Positions 34,618 to 47,301 of a stretch of 64,000 nt of DNA are shown here, one piece after another. The first letter of the stretch is position 1; each line of letters starts with the position of its first letter. Made by a program: the position numbers and the translations under genes. This DNA comes from Bradysia coprophila (taxonomy: Eukaryota; Arthropoda; Insecta; Diptera; Sciaridae), in assembly GCF_014529535.1 (NCBI RefSeq), contig NW_023503409.1, forward strand, positions 372,390 through 436,389, given 5' to 3'. The notes beneath the pieces are model-generated. The model was not told where the DNA came from and did no database searches. It worked only from the letters and a program-made list of their open reading frames with translations.

Positions 34618-35795
34618 TCATGGAAAATTAACTTTTGTGATTTCATTCCTACTACACAGTCCTGGGTACTCTGCAGAACATCCCGTTCGACAGGCGGAAC
34701 ATGGTGGACCAACGTAATAGGTGGACTTTTCCTCAATATTTTCTAAATTATAATTACACACCAAGTAGTAGTTGAACGAATTGCTGGCATAACGATTCAC
34801 ATATGACGTAATAGCGCATCCAACTCTATTCGCATCGGACTTTACCATTTGTGTAAAATGGCCAATCATTTGACCTTTGCTGAAATCGAATAGTTGTAGT
34901 GGAGTTGTTTCTTTTATTGTCTAAATTTCTATTCACCTGTTTCTGATCGACCGAAACCTGTAAATGTCGTTCATCGATGCATCCCTGTATTCGTTGAACA
35001 TTGATCAATGTAGTATGATGCAAAACTCTCAGCCGATAGCATGTATTGCCTAGGATATCCTACTGAGTACCAATTTAACGCAATATTCTGACCGACGAAT
35101 CGATAACTTTCCGTATTTCTACAGTCGTCGTGTCCGTATGTACACGATTTTGCATTGATTTCAGCAAGATAAGCCAATTCAGAGTCCCATGTCTAAAAAA
35201 AGATGTTTTATTGTCTGGTTCTTTAGCTCTCGCACATGTATAGTGCCAGTAAGTCTATATTGAAAGAAATTATGAATAAGCAAAACTAGTTTATATATTC
35301 ACTGAATCGACGCCGGTATAGCGTGGTAGAACGTGGTATAGCGTTGTTATGCAATACTAATTTTTCTAAGAGCACACCGCAAATATTTAATTTTTCGTCA
35401 TAAAGTAAATTACCAATTCAGACATTTGATTAGCAGTTAAATAACCAGGTATACGACCGTTAGCAGTGTCAGCTCTGAGAGTATTATGTTTTCTTAAAAT
35501 CATATTTATAAAATCCGTCGTCATGGTATGATTTGGTGTTGGTAACATGATGGTCCAAACACATTTTGATATGCCAGTGAATTTCCACAAGCAATATGCC
35601 GCTTGTACTCAGTTCCAATGTAATTGCCAATTCTCACATTAAACCGGCATATATTCGCGTCACAGTAGTTACTTAACACGGATGGTACGCTCAAAAAGAT
35701 TAAAACTGCAAAACCTATCGTAAAGAAAAAGTCAAACTTAAATTTTTGCAAACTGATCACAAAAAAAAATTAAATTTACCAATCAAGGAATTCAT
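34618..35795 (-). pseudogene. Antigen-5 / CAP-superfamily secreted protein, damaged copy
   Basis: Four exons are visible on the minus strand: 35795-35780, 35714-35414, 35192-34937 and 34879-34618. The family is that of secreted CAP (SCP/TAPS) proteins, named venom allergen 5 in wasps but also ordinary salivary, gut or haemolymph proteins in flies. What shows it: a hydrophobic leader, the dipteran-type N-terminal HIACGN, the CAP blocks TWDSELAYLAEINAKSC, RFVGQNIA and GHFTQMV, and the Cys-rich C-terminus (VCNYNLENIE, PPCSACRTGC). The reading frame looks broken in about two places, so it is a decayed copy unless these are sequence errors. Splice sites and the cysteine-rich ends look well kept, which suggests recent loss. 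Confidence 0.75.
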
Positions 35796-37639
35796 TTCAA
35801 TAAATTAATAATGAAAGGAAAGAAGTAAGTTCACCGATTCCCACTTAACACTACACTACAGTAATGAAAATAAAAGTTGCGATCTTTTATTCTATATCGA
35901 TGCCAATGAACACATTTACATCTATATACCAGAATCAACCTGTTAAAAGATTCTTACATTATTTACTTTCTCAGCACCTTCAAAGTGTGTGAAAGGAATG
36001 TGTTGTATAATAATGTATCATGCCGTGAATTAAGCATATATATTTACGAAGCGTGCATACGATTAGCTAATTGAATTATATTTCCGATGGAAATGAATAT
36101 TATGTATATTACATCATCTTGTACATAATGATATCAGGACAGGTTTCGGACCAACATCGATAAAAAAAGGAACCTTAATTGTTATAGTAAGGTGTTATCG
36201 GTAGGTGTTGGCTGAAATAAATTTTACTTTCGCATAGCTTTTTGCCAGAATTTTGCTTAAATTAGCTTGAATTCTTTGGATATTACGATGTAATAATGGA
36301 TACTAACATGACAATCCTTTTTGTATATTGGGGTCGTATCGGAATAAATACCTTTGATTATTTGTCATGCCAACAGATCTTTAATAAATTAATCACAAAA
36401 CAAGAAATTCATTTCACTTGTCTGAATTGTTGTATTCTTTAGAGATAATCCTCTTTTACCATCTTTGCCGTGAAATAGCCTCAATTCTTATAAATTGCAA
36501 AGTGTATCTTCTTGAAGCTTCAAGAAGATCTCAACCAGATGTCACGTCCTAATATAAAAAAGAGACATTTCATCCAAATGTGAAACATTTCTATTTTCAT
36601 TTCTTATTCTTTTCGTTATAAGGGATATTCGATACCATACAATGAATTTGCAGTAATGTATCTTATTTTTAACATACTCTCTACTATATGACTAAAAATG
36701 TGGTGGCTTTTACTTAAGCATAAAAATAGGACAGCACGAAAGAGACACAAATTATGTCTACATTTCAAGCTACATTTACAAATTACTGAAGTTTCTAATT
36801 TATAAAACTTTGTTCCAGTCCCATGCACTGTGTGCAAATAAAAAACTAATCAAATCCGGGTGACTGCATCTACTTCAAGGTTGATTAAATATACTGATTT
36901 TAGCGTGGACAGGGATATGTATGAGTTTGATGGAAAATAATTAAGTGGAGTGTGAGTATATAGAAATGTCACAATATTTTTATTGCTTAAAGATGGGGAA
37001 AAAACGGTATATACGTAGACTTGTGGAATACAGTCGGAGAAAAATTAGAAGTCATAATTACATTTCAATTCATTACGAATTTGAAAGAATATATGGATAG
37101 GTGTAAATATTACGCGGATATCTCGTTTGGAGTTAATAAGATCAAGCGGATTGTAATCGTTAAAAATATGACTTTTTGATTTTCTCCTACTGTACACACA
37201 CGGAATTTTGAAAACAGACACATTTTCTGTTTCTGTGTTTTACTTGAGTTTCTGATTTCTCCTTATATGGAGAAATATCTTGATTTTTATTGAATAACTT
37301 TGGAAAACTTGTAGAACGACTCTTATATTTTTACATTTATGGCCGGTTCTCCTTTACAGAGATGAGAATTTGGTAAATTCAGTCTGGATTTTTTTTTTAA
37401 TTGTGAACTCTGAACCGAAATATTTCAACGATACAGTACAAGTAAGACAATGAAGTTAGGAATAAAGGACCAAATGACAAAGGAGCCTCCCATTATCAAA
37501 TACTAACCACTGTTCCGGGTGTTCAGTGCTTATATTTCCATGATATGTAAAAACAATGAAACAACGGATCCTACAGATCTATATTATTAAGCATTTTTGT
37601 TGAAAAGGTTGCGGGTGCGGGTAAGAAAAAGACAATCAG
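35796..37639. other. Intergenic spacer before the assembly gap
   Basis: AT-rich; no supported exon. The open frame at 36616-36837 (-) is unrecognised. Simple poly-T at about 37388-37399. Confidence 0.5.
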
Positions 37640-38042
37640 NNNNNNNNNNNNNNNNNNNNNNNNNNNNNNNNNNNNNNNNNNNNNNNNNNNNNNNNNNNNN
37701 NNNNNNNNNNNNNNNNNNNNNNNNNNNNNNNNNNNNNNNNNNNNNNNNNNNNNNNNNNNNNNNNNNNNNNNNNNNNNNNNNNNNNNNNNNNNNNNNNNNN
37801 NNNNNNNNNNNNNNNNNNNNNNNNNNNNNNNNNNNNNNNNNNNNNNNNNNNNNNNNNNNNNNNNNNNNNNNNNNNNNNNNNNNNNNNNNNNNNNNNNNNN
37901 NNNNNNNNNNNNNNNNNNNNNNNNNNNNNNNNNNNNNNNNNNNNNNNNNNNNNNNNNNNNNNNNNNNNNNNNNNNNNNNNNNNNNNNNNNNNNNNNNNNN
38001 NNNNNNNNNNNNNNNNNNNNNNNNNNNNNNNNNNNNNNNNNN
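37640..38042. other. Assembly gap (403 N)
   Basis: Run of undetermined bases. It removes the 5' part of the CXC/PIN-like family copy that follows, and frames read through it carry no information. Confidence 1.
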
Positions 38043-41000
38043 TTTCGTCGCAGAACGAGCAAAAAATCTCGGGATTCCCGCGATATATATGAACATTCGA
38101 TCAGCCACTGTATTGGAAGGCTTTGTTGATTATATCGAATGCGCCGGCAGAAAGTATTCTCAAAAACATTGTAGTGCTGCTCGGTGCCTTCCATGCTGTT
38201 ATGAGCTTTTTTAGGGAGCATTGGAAGTCTAATGGAAGAAATGGGATTGCGAGAAACGCTGGAAACAATTTATGCACCGAACAGCGTCACTCATATCATG
38301 AGTGGAAAAGCCTATTCTCGGGCTTTACGCGGTCATTTAATAGTGGATAGCGCTTTAAACACACTGTTGACAAAGGAAGTACAATCTCAATTTTCGGAGG
38401 AAAACGAAACTGAGTGCTGGAATAATTTACTATCCGAAATACACACTTTGTACGAGCAGGTATTTGACGGTGACGTTGGACTACACGATGTGACATCAAA
38501 TGAAATTGTGAAATCGGCGAAAGAAAAATTTGAGCGTGCAAAGAAACGTCTGTCTGAAAAGTCTCGCACAGCCAAATTGTGGATTCAATATAGCGATATG
38601 ATTCAACTCTTACGTTCCTTCATTCGAAGCGAGCGTACGGGGAACTGGACACTTCATTTAATTACACTGAAAAAAATGCTCCCATATTTCGCCGCTGCCG
38701 GACATAATCATTACGCGAAATGTGGTTATTTATATTTGCAACAAATGGCACGATTGCTTCATACCCACCCTGACGTGTATGCAATATTCATGAACGGTGA
38801 CTACATTATACGCAGGTCGGACCGATACTGGGGAGGCATCGCTTGTGACCTCACAATAGAACAAACATTAATGAGATCCATAAAGTCTCAAGGAGGATTG
38901 ACCAGAGGAAGTGGCATTGATGAAAGGAGTAGATTAATTTGGGTTCAATCAATGCCGGCATGCATCGAAATTAATATTGCTATGCAACAACTGACTGAGT
39001 TGCACTACGAAACATCGGAACAACACAAAGATTGTAGCTTAGCCAGGTATGACTTCAATACACTTAAATCAAAATAAACTTAATATACGTGAGTTCCTTA
39101 TTTGCTGAAAATCGTGAAGTCGCGATTGAACCTCTAGTATCACAGTATAAACCATTTGTCAATATAATAAAATAAACTACGCGAAGTTCGGATTTTACTC
39201 TAATAAAATTTGCGGATTTATGAAAATCGACATCAACTTTTACAGTTTTACACAAAAGAAAATAAAGCAAGGTGCCTAACATTAGTCGTGTCCATTCTTA
39301 ACAAAATATTCATTAGACCAGAAAGTGCAATCAATGAAATGGAAATATTTTTTTATCTGCAGAGAATGGCCTGGCCGATTTCGACATCAAACATTCATGA
39401 ACAAACCGGTGCAATATCTCTCAGTAATTAAGTAAGGCATTGCTTGTTTTAGTGCTCATTTGAGCTTATAAGTTGGTACTGTAATGTTTGATGTTAAATT
39501 CGGCCAAGAAATCATTCTAAGATGTCTAAGGTTACATAAAAATTGCAATTCTGACTGATGATCTGCCTCGCGATTTCAAACTCCATCTTAAATCACGAAT
39601 AGATTGTTGCAAAATTTTAGACCGACTGCGTCTGTGTTGAAATTTTAGTTATTCAAATTACCTTCGTATGCACATCATCATCTGCAGAACAATACTTTTT
39701 TAAATTTTCAGGCAAGCGCGAGACCACGAAGACACTAAATGCGTGCTGGAGTTTTTGAACGAACGTAATCCGTTTAAGTGTCCCGACTCCGGTTTGCGAA
39801 ATATTTGCAACGGATCGAAGGCTGCCGGCAACGTAAACATTGATACATCATCTGAAATCGGAGAAAAAATTATTTCGTCAATGGTTGAAAAGAAGGTTGG
39901 CGAATATTGTTTCAAAAAAGCTAACAGTGCCATCAAACCGAGTTCCAAGAGTGCTCTCGTTATTGATGGTGAAATAGTGAGCATTGATCCTCAGCTGCTT
40001 TTTCAACGGCTAATGTTGATAACAAGAGATATGGATGACAATGAAATTCGAAATGTGTTTAAGTACGAGCTCTCCCAAAAGCCGTCAGCTCTTTTCGATG
40101 AATTTGGATTTATGCGCGAAGGAATACTTCAACTCTTTTTGATACTTTATGGAAAAACGTTGGATCTGATGGGAAAAATTCAACGGCTTTTGATGGTTGT
40201 AATATTGTGATCAATGGTCGTTCATTAATCAACAAAATTCCTTGGCAGAAAGATGAGACTTTTGATGCAATTTTTGAAAAATATATCAAATATGTGTCAC
40301 AATATGGACACTCTACCGTTGTACTTGAAAGCAACTACGACTTATCCCCTAGCGTAAGGGATGAAATTAATCTTCGTCGTACAAAAGGAATACCAGGAAA
40401 AGACATACTTTTCACTGGTAACATGATGGTTAGCTGCAAGAAGGAGATCTTTTTATCGAATACATTCAACATGCAACGTTTCATAAATCTGCTTGGCAAA
40501 TCACTAAGTGAAAATAACTGCGAAGTTATTTTCGCTTCCAGTGACCCCGTATCGTCAATCGCAGACGTTGCAATTCGTGAGGCCATTTCGAACGAGACCA
40601 TTGTGATCGGCGGAAACATTGAGGAATTGGTGGTATTGTGCAACAGATTCGATAACGAGGGTTACAATATTTGGCTCCAGTCGGACGAGAAAAAACAGAA
40701 ATCTGCAAAACTATGGAGTCTTAAAAAAATGGATTCAACACTTGGCCGAGATGTAATGAAGAATTTAATTTTTATGCATGTTGTGACCGGCAGTACTTTA
40801 ACTTCACATCCATTCGGATTAAGTACATCAGTTGCACTCAGTAAATTCGCCAAAATCGAAGCTTTCAGAGAAGCTTCGGCAGTTTTTTTGGGAGAAGAAA
40901 GTAAAACTGCTGAAATCATCGCTGCCGGAAAAAAGGCTTTGTGTATATTATATAATGGTAAGGCGTCGCAAGAGCTGGATGATCTGCGATATCACCGGTT

Positions 41001-41385
41001 TACCGAAAAAGTAGCTTCAAAAACAACTGCGGTTCAAGTTCAGACCTTGCCCCCCACAGAATCAGCTGTTCACTACCACAGTCTACGCACGTACTATCAA
41101 ATGCAAACATGGCTTGGAACAAGAATGTTGAACCCGCTTCAATATGGTTGGGAACTTCGAAACAACACATTCAGAGCTAAGACTACAGACCTCGATCCAG
41201 CTCCTGTAAAACTTCTCTCCAACATACGCTGCAATTGCAAAAGTAATTGCGAGACGAAACGATGCAACTGCAAAAAGTTTTCTATGACATGTACCTCAGC
41301 ATGTGGTGAGTGTAAGGGAAATGATTGTTCGAATTCGTCGCGTAACACTGTAGAGGATGAGGATGTTGATGACGAGGAGTTTTAA
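38043..41385 (+). pseudogene. Fragmented copy of a dispersed CXC-domain / PIN-like-core gene family
   Basis: Three sizeable open pieces are seen: 38232-39077, 39743-40210 and 40207-41385; the 5' part is lost in the gap. The first piece has the blocks TLHLITLKKMLPYFAAAGH and DLTIEQTLMRSIKSQGGLTR, and the last ends in a tesmin/TSO1-like CXC region (CNCKSNCETKRCNCKKFSMT, then CTSACGECKGNDC). I remember multi-copy uncharacterised proteins with these same blocks from many arthropods and cnidarians. In those the middle has acidic ADDTDVLVLL- and SGCDTTS-like motifs that resemble PIN/5'-nuclease cores; in this copy those positions look substituted. The stretch 39047-39711 has GT/AG ends and may be an intron. 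The copy is broken in about two or three places. It may belong to a mobile element, but no terminal repeats are visible. A link to a polydnavirus gene is a vague memory only. Function unknown. Confidence 0.6.
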
Positions 41386-43212
41386 GCGACAACGGCCAAA
41401 CCATTTTAATCAATTTGTTGTTATGTAGGTTAAATCTATACTTTTTATCGTCAAATTGAAATTGAATTTCGTTCGAATTCAAGTTCGTTTTAATCGTGAA
41501 ATTTTCTGTTTTTTTTACATTCACTTTAACAACACCTTAAACACCCTAAACAATTTCAATAATATTTTTCAATAAAATATATTATTCTTCACTGATTCTA
41601 TACATGAGTCCGGTTTTATTTTATTTTTAACGAAGAGAAGTTTCGGTCTATTGAGTTGAGTTGATTTTTCACAGGAAAAAAAGTGGAAGTGAGGAAGTTT
41701 TGCTAGTAAAATTCATTTACAAATCTGAACTACATCTCAACTTAAGCAAACTAAAGTATGAGAAATGCTTTCGTGGAACAGGTACGGAACCACCCCAGGC
41801 TGCACAGTACACACTAAGGTATACGGACAAGAGATCGTAAATCGACACTTTCACTTAATGCGTAATTTTGCATTTAAATTTGACAATACGAAACAAAGTC
41901 TTACCTTTCAATTCCGCGATAAAACAGGACTGTAATCACCCATTTAATATCACCTGCAACCTTTCTATTGTTGCCTATTTTAACAGTGAAACAAAAGATT
42001 TTCAGTCAAAATGTTTAGGTATAATAATCTCATAAAATGAACTCACCACTTGGATGTTTTTCGAACGGGCTGAGTTTCAACACTTTATCCTCAAATTTCT
42101 CGAAATATGTTACTGCACTGTGATGCGATTTTTTAATGTAATTTATTGTTTATATGGAAGATCAAATCAAATTTTACCACGTGAATTGCATTCCCGAAAA
42201 GATTTTTTCGTAAATAAACACCACTGTAACACGTCTAAACGTTTCATATCACATTTTAATTTCATAAATCATTTTTCAGTTGTTTTCACTAATTTTAAAC
42301 AAATTATTTGCTAGGATTTATAGTTGACCAACATCAATGAAATTCAGTTGTAGAATGCAAGAATAAAATCGACGACTAAAAATCAGGCGCACATTTGTCT
42401 ACTTTAGTGACGTCTCACATCTCTCTCCGATCGAACTGTCAAAAAATTATTGTGTAACGTAACCCCAAAAATGTCAAATTTTCAATTTACAAACTCAATG
42501 ATCGCAGGTTCAAATTCTGATGAAGTAATTTTTTTATTTGCAAATTTCGCGTTCAAAATGTTTTTTTATTATTGCTGCAAGTTTAATTATCGGTTTTTGT
42601 TCAGATACTATAGGGATATATGTCACAGTTTGTGCATGGAACTCATTCGAAAACGAGTGCCTGGTTATGCACAAAAATCTGGATTTAAGACATTTCCCCT
42701 GTAAAACTCTCACGGGACTTTTGCCTGATACTTCCGAACATAACATAAAAGTGAAAAAAATCAATTCCGCGGGTGTACTAATTTGTTCAATGCATTATTC
42801 AAATGTAACTAGACTAAAAGTAGGAAATGGGTGAGAACTCGTTTCGAAGTGTTTTTAGAGGAACTAAAAGTTCGAAATTGGTGCGAACTTTATACGTAGT
42901 ATTTATACGTAATACAAACAAGCAAGTAAGTGCGTACTCGATTTAGCGCAGTAAAAAAATTCGCGTAAGTTTTCCATGATTCGAGTGTAAACTCGAATAC
43001 GAACCCCTTTCCAATTTTCATGTTTCTCTGTAAATCGAGCTCGCACTCATTTCCAAATTTTTATGTTTCTGAAAAACATTGTAAATTCAAATCAAAACTG
43101 AAAAATGTCTGAAAAATGTCCCCCTAGAGTGGGATTATCGCATCTCTCTTGAACAATTGATTTTAGGCAATCTCGCTCTTTTGGGATACAGCTAAAGTGC
43201 ATATAGTATGTT
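41386..43212. other. Intergenic region
   Basis: AATAAAATATATT at about 41571-41583 could serve as a polyadenylation signal of the preceding copy. Around 42835-43030 there are loosely repeated GTGCGAACT/ACTCGAATAC-like words. The frame 42538-42834 has a hydrophobic start and cysteines but no family I know. No gene called. Confidence 0.45.
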
Positions 43213-43355
43213 ACATACCAAGGATCGAAAAGGTGTGTTTTAGACCCAGGTGGTGAAAACGTCCAGTGATGGAGCGACGCGAAGCGGAGCGGAGACTAAG
43301 GACGTTTTCACCACCGTGGTCTAAAACACACCTTTTTGATCCGTGGTTTGTATAC
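43213..43355. repeat. Palindrome with GGTGTGTTTTAGACC arms
   Basis: Left arm includes GGATCGAAAAGGTGTGTTTT, AGACC and GGTGGTGAAAACGTCC; the right arm mirrors it as GGACGTTTTCACCACC, GGTCTAAAACACACC and TTTTTGATCC. About 55-60 bp per arm around a GC-rich purine loop (GCGACGCGAAGCGGAGCGGAG). Likely a foldback element. Confidence 0.85.
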
Positions 43356-43439
43356 TATTTTTCTTCCTGGAGTACCAAAGTCACATTCCGAACAAAACAT
43401 AACAACAAAACTGAACAACATACCGGTGCAAAAGCATTC

Positions 43440-43605
43440 CATATTAATGCCGAAAGTAATCCGTATGAATGCCTAAAGAAGTCCGTTCCGTGTGCATGTA
43501 TTCTCACAAATGTCGAAAAATAAGCAATCTGTAGGAATGCCGAAAGACATCCGAATGAATGCCGAAAGCAGTCCGTATGAATGCTGAAAGCAATCCTTAT
43601 GAATG
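43440..43605. repeat. Degenerate 22-bp tandem repeat
   Basis: A unit close to GCCGAAAGCAGTCCGTATGA recurs about six times (for example at about 43450, 43473, 43532, 43559 and 43582), some with TAAAG or TGAAAG variants. Between them is a non-repeat stretch around 43495-43530. Confidence 0.75.
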
Positions 43606-45410
43606 AATTGTCACAAAACACTAAAAACAACTTGACACATTTGGGAAAGAATAAAGATAGGATCGAAAATGACATAAGCGGGAATGAAAATTGAGAGAAA
43701 ATAGTAGGGGAGAATGTTGCTCTTTCGGTACTAAATTTGGTGAGTGAATGTGACGGTTTTGGTACTACAGGAAGAAAAATATCTTTTCAACAAAAGTGAT
43801 CAGGAAATAATGTAAAAATCAAATCTGTCTCCTTTAACGATGTGTGTGCTGTCAGATTTTTTTTTGTAACCTTGTTTCTGCATTTAACGTTCAATTTGCA
43901 AAATTTACGTGTTGAGAAACTCACTGCAATACATTTTGTGTTACAGTTATGAAAAATTACGAATTATCAAATTTTGTTTTATGTGGGATCTGATATTACT
44001 AGTCCAACAGATTCTGACAGCTGTTATATTGAATGCAATTTTTGAATTTTTTCCCATTCGAAATTTTTGTCACGCATGTATAATAGGGTGGGTCGTATTT
44101 TCATTTTGTTTTTATTTTAAAAGGCCTGACCCCAGGCTGTACTTAGAATTGACCAAGGAATTCGAAACAGCAAAAAAAAAAATTTCAAAAATTAATTTTT
44201 CCCTTGCCTCTAGGCTGATTTTGATTTTCGGGGTAGTAGCATGTAGCATGAAATTGCACACATTGTTGACTGATATCTTGAGCATTTGTGAACAGAAGGC
44301 ATTACTGCTAACTGTAGTTACTAGCTGAGGAGCCCAGCTATGAAATACCATAAGAACGTTGTTGACCTTCGCCTTCACTCGAGCAGAGTAACTCTGTCAG
44401 TGTTCCCGACTAAGGCTTTTCGACAAAAAATTTCAACTTTATTTGCAAATAAAATTGACAAATCATGACATAATACGTCGTGTGAGGTATGTCTGAACAG
44501 GTAATCTCATAGAGAATCCATTGCAGAGCAGTTTGTTGAAAACGGTTTGAAAAAACTCACAGCTCTGTTTTTGAAACCCAAATTTGGCAATTTTTTGTTA
44601 GAATGAAAAAGTCAAAGATTTTTTAAACCAAATATCAGATGAGTTATTGAAGAAAATTGAAGTTAATTATTTTATGAAATTCTGCTATACATTGAAACAC
44701 TATCGTCTTTAGGTACAAGACCCGATAGTTACAAGAATTACTGAAGATTTTTAATTTCATCACGGCACCACAGAACCAATTTTTATACGATCATATCAGT
44801 TCCTAGAGTGTGACATAATGCAGCTAATGTATATAAATATGTTAATGAAATGTAGGTAATTCTTCAGCACCTTTATGTTCTTAACCCAATTTAACTGACC
44901 GAAATAAATAGATAAATTGAACTTGTCAACCAAAAAATACGGAAAAGAAAGTCTTATATGACAGTCAACGGATGTCCTTCGTACACGTCTTTAAACAGAT
45001 GATATTTCGATTTACTAATTTATTTTAAGTCGGTTTTTTTACGGTTTCTTACGCAACTTTCTGTAATAAACGCACACTCTATAATTACATACAAATTTTC
45101 AGTAATAAATAATTCGACAGATTAATTTCAGCGACACAAAAACACTGTTTCGACACACATCCATCTAAACAAACGTTACTACTTCATTCATTATACTTCT
45201 GGCAGTGTCGTGAATCTTGTTTGGGTATTTGCTAAGTGAAATGATTTTATTTTAAGATTTACAACTGAACACAAACTTATTAATAGTTTTCTTCGGACAT
45301 TGAGCTCAACATGTAAATCAGTAGGAAAATCTGTTTCGGGCGGTTGCAAGTGTCTTGCTGTTCTAGTTAATTGAAAATTAAAAATTCGTTTTGTCAAAAA
45401 TTATTCTATT
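43606..45410. other. Intergenic region upstream of the SMYD4-like gene
   Basis: No supported exon. The frame at 43909-44328 encodes a hydrophobic stretch that matches nothing I know. Simple A and T runs are frequent. The SMYD4 promoter should lie near 45200-45400. Confidence 0.45.
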
Positions 45411-47301
45411 ATGGATGATTTAATTGATATATTTGCGTACCGTATTGGGGCAGACAAAAGTTTTGCCGATAAATTTAAAATTTGTGCAACGAACAGCGAT
45501 CGTGTTAAACTTGTGAAAAGTAAATTGAAGGAATATTCGATATCAATAGTGGGTAAAACGGCTTCTGGTATTCCCTCAACGAATAAGCATGACGGGAAAT
45601 CATTAGAGTTCCGTCAGAGTGGACATAAATGGTATTCGCAAGACGGAAGGCATTTTGATGCTTTGGAAAATTACAACGAAAGTCTGTGTTTCGCCGAGGA
45701 GAATTCAGAAAACCTTGGCTTAAGTTATGCCAGCCGCGCAGCCGTCTATTATGATTGGAAATTAAACCAGTTGTGTCATGAAAACATTCAATTGGCAAAA
45801 AAATCTGGTTATCCTGACCGTTTAAAAAATGAACTAGTGACGCTGCAGACCAAATGCAAGAAGAAACTGAAACGGTCGAAAAAGAATTTGAACAATAGTC
45901 CGATATTTGAACCTACACTTAGTTTCAAACCTCATGACCATGTACCGTTCATCGCAGATTGTTTGGACATTCGAAGAAATAAGAAGTACGGCAGATACAT
46001 CATAACAAATCGAAATCTATCTACCGGTCAAATTTTAGCAATTGAAGATCGTTACTTTTCAGTTCTTCTGCCAAAATTGCGATACCAAAGGTGTGCCAAT
46101 TGCTTAACAGAAAACTGTTTGAGTTTGATTCCTTGCCGAAATTGTACCGGCGCAATGTTTTGCAGCCAATACTGCTACGACGAAGCGAACCAATCGTTTC
46201 ATCAATTCGAATGTCCTATTATTGATTTCCTTCATGAAACATGCAATCGCACTCAATTAATAGCATTACGAGCTGCTATCTATGCTATCACCAGTTACGA
46301 TTCATTAGATGAGTTGAAGAAAGATATGTCGAACATTGATAACATTGAGGTCACTGCATTTTCTTGTGAATATCCAACCACGTCTAAAAAGGAGCAATTT
46401 TTGAAGATTCTCTCATTCCCTACAAAGCAAGCAGAACGATCCACAGAAGATCTATTGGGTGTGGCTGCAGTTGCATCAGCATTATACGATCAATTAATGG
46501 ATCGAACGAATTTAAAGCCATTGCTACCTAACGAGGAGGATCAGAATCTACTAATGGAACTTCTATTCAGATTCCTACAGATAGCACGAATGTATTTTCA
46601 CTCGCTTTCACTGTCCAATCGTCAATATAGGAGTCCACAAGGAGGTGTAATCGGTTCGGCAGCATTTCCGTTTTGCAGCCTTATCAACCACTCATGCTCA
46701 CCAAATATTGTTCGAATACCATTTGGGAACAAGATGGTTGTGTTTGTGTTGAGGAACATAAAAAAGGGAGAGCAGCTTTTCGATAATTATGGGTAAGGGC
46801 ATGCGTGCATCGACAAGTTATGCACCCGATAGTTTATTTTGAAAGAATTCTCGTACGAACAATGAAAGCTAGCATAATGGCTCTCCGTTTCCTTTTTAGA
46901 TCGCATCACTTCATAGACACCTTAAGTTATCGCCAAGAAGAGTAATGCAATAACATTCAAACTTACAACTGATCGAAACGCCTAAAATTTATTTATTTAT
47001 CTTTTTTAGAATGCAATTGAACTATTTGTTCACATGTGACTGTAACGCTTGTACAAATAATTTCCCGTCGCATAAAAATCTTCCAAACGGAAACATCGAA
47101 AATGGAGTGACTGATATGGACACTGATAAATTGATGAGTGGTGATGCTGTCTATGCTGCACAGCGGTGGAAACGTTTTTGCGAATATTTGTCCAAGTATG
47201 ATAGTAAATATCCATGCACTCAGTTGAATGTTGCTCAAAGTCATTTGAGGGAGGCTCTACATATAATGGCCGATAATATTTCGATTAGTTTAAAATACTG
47301 A
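45411..47301 (+). CDS. Smyd4: SMYD4-like SET and MYND domain protein
   Basis: Three exons: 45411-46792, 46900-46941 and 47010-47301; phases agree for 571 residues. SMYD proteins are SET-type lysine methyltransferases whose SET domain is split by a MYND zinc finger. The SMYD4 subgroup has N-terminal TPR-like helices. What shows it: TPR-like sequence at about 60-150 (GHKWYSQDGRHFDALENYNE), the first SET part from about 185, the MYND finger from Cys228 (CANCLTENC ... CRNC ... FCSQYC ... HQFEC), the core NHSCSPNI at 426-433, GEQLFDNYG at about 452-460, and a post-SET cysteine set in exon 3 (FTCDCNAC). The 42-base middle exon supplies residues SHHFIDTLSYRQEE, as expected after DNYG in the family. 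Substrate cannot be told from sequence. AATAAA lies at about 47324. Confidence 0.92.

Noticed and set aside
37597-38221. Long open frames on both strands across the gap
   Set aside because: They consist of undetermined bases; only the flanks carry information.
42450-42834. Two overlapping hydrophobic, cysteine-containing frames
   Set aside because: The longer uses a non-ATG start; no signal of exon structure or known family.
43909-44328. 139-codon hydrophobic frame
   Set aside because: T-rich sequence yields chance hydrophobic translation; starts at a weak codon and matches nothing known.
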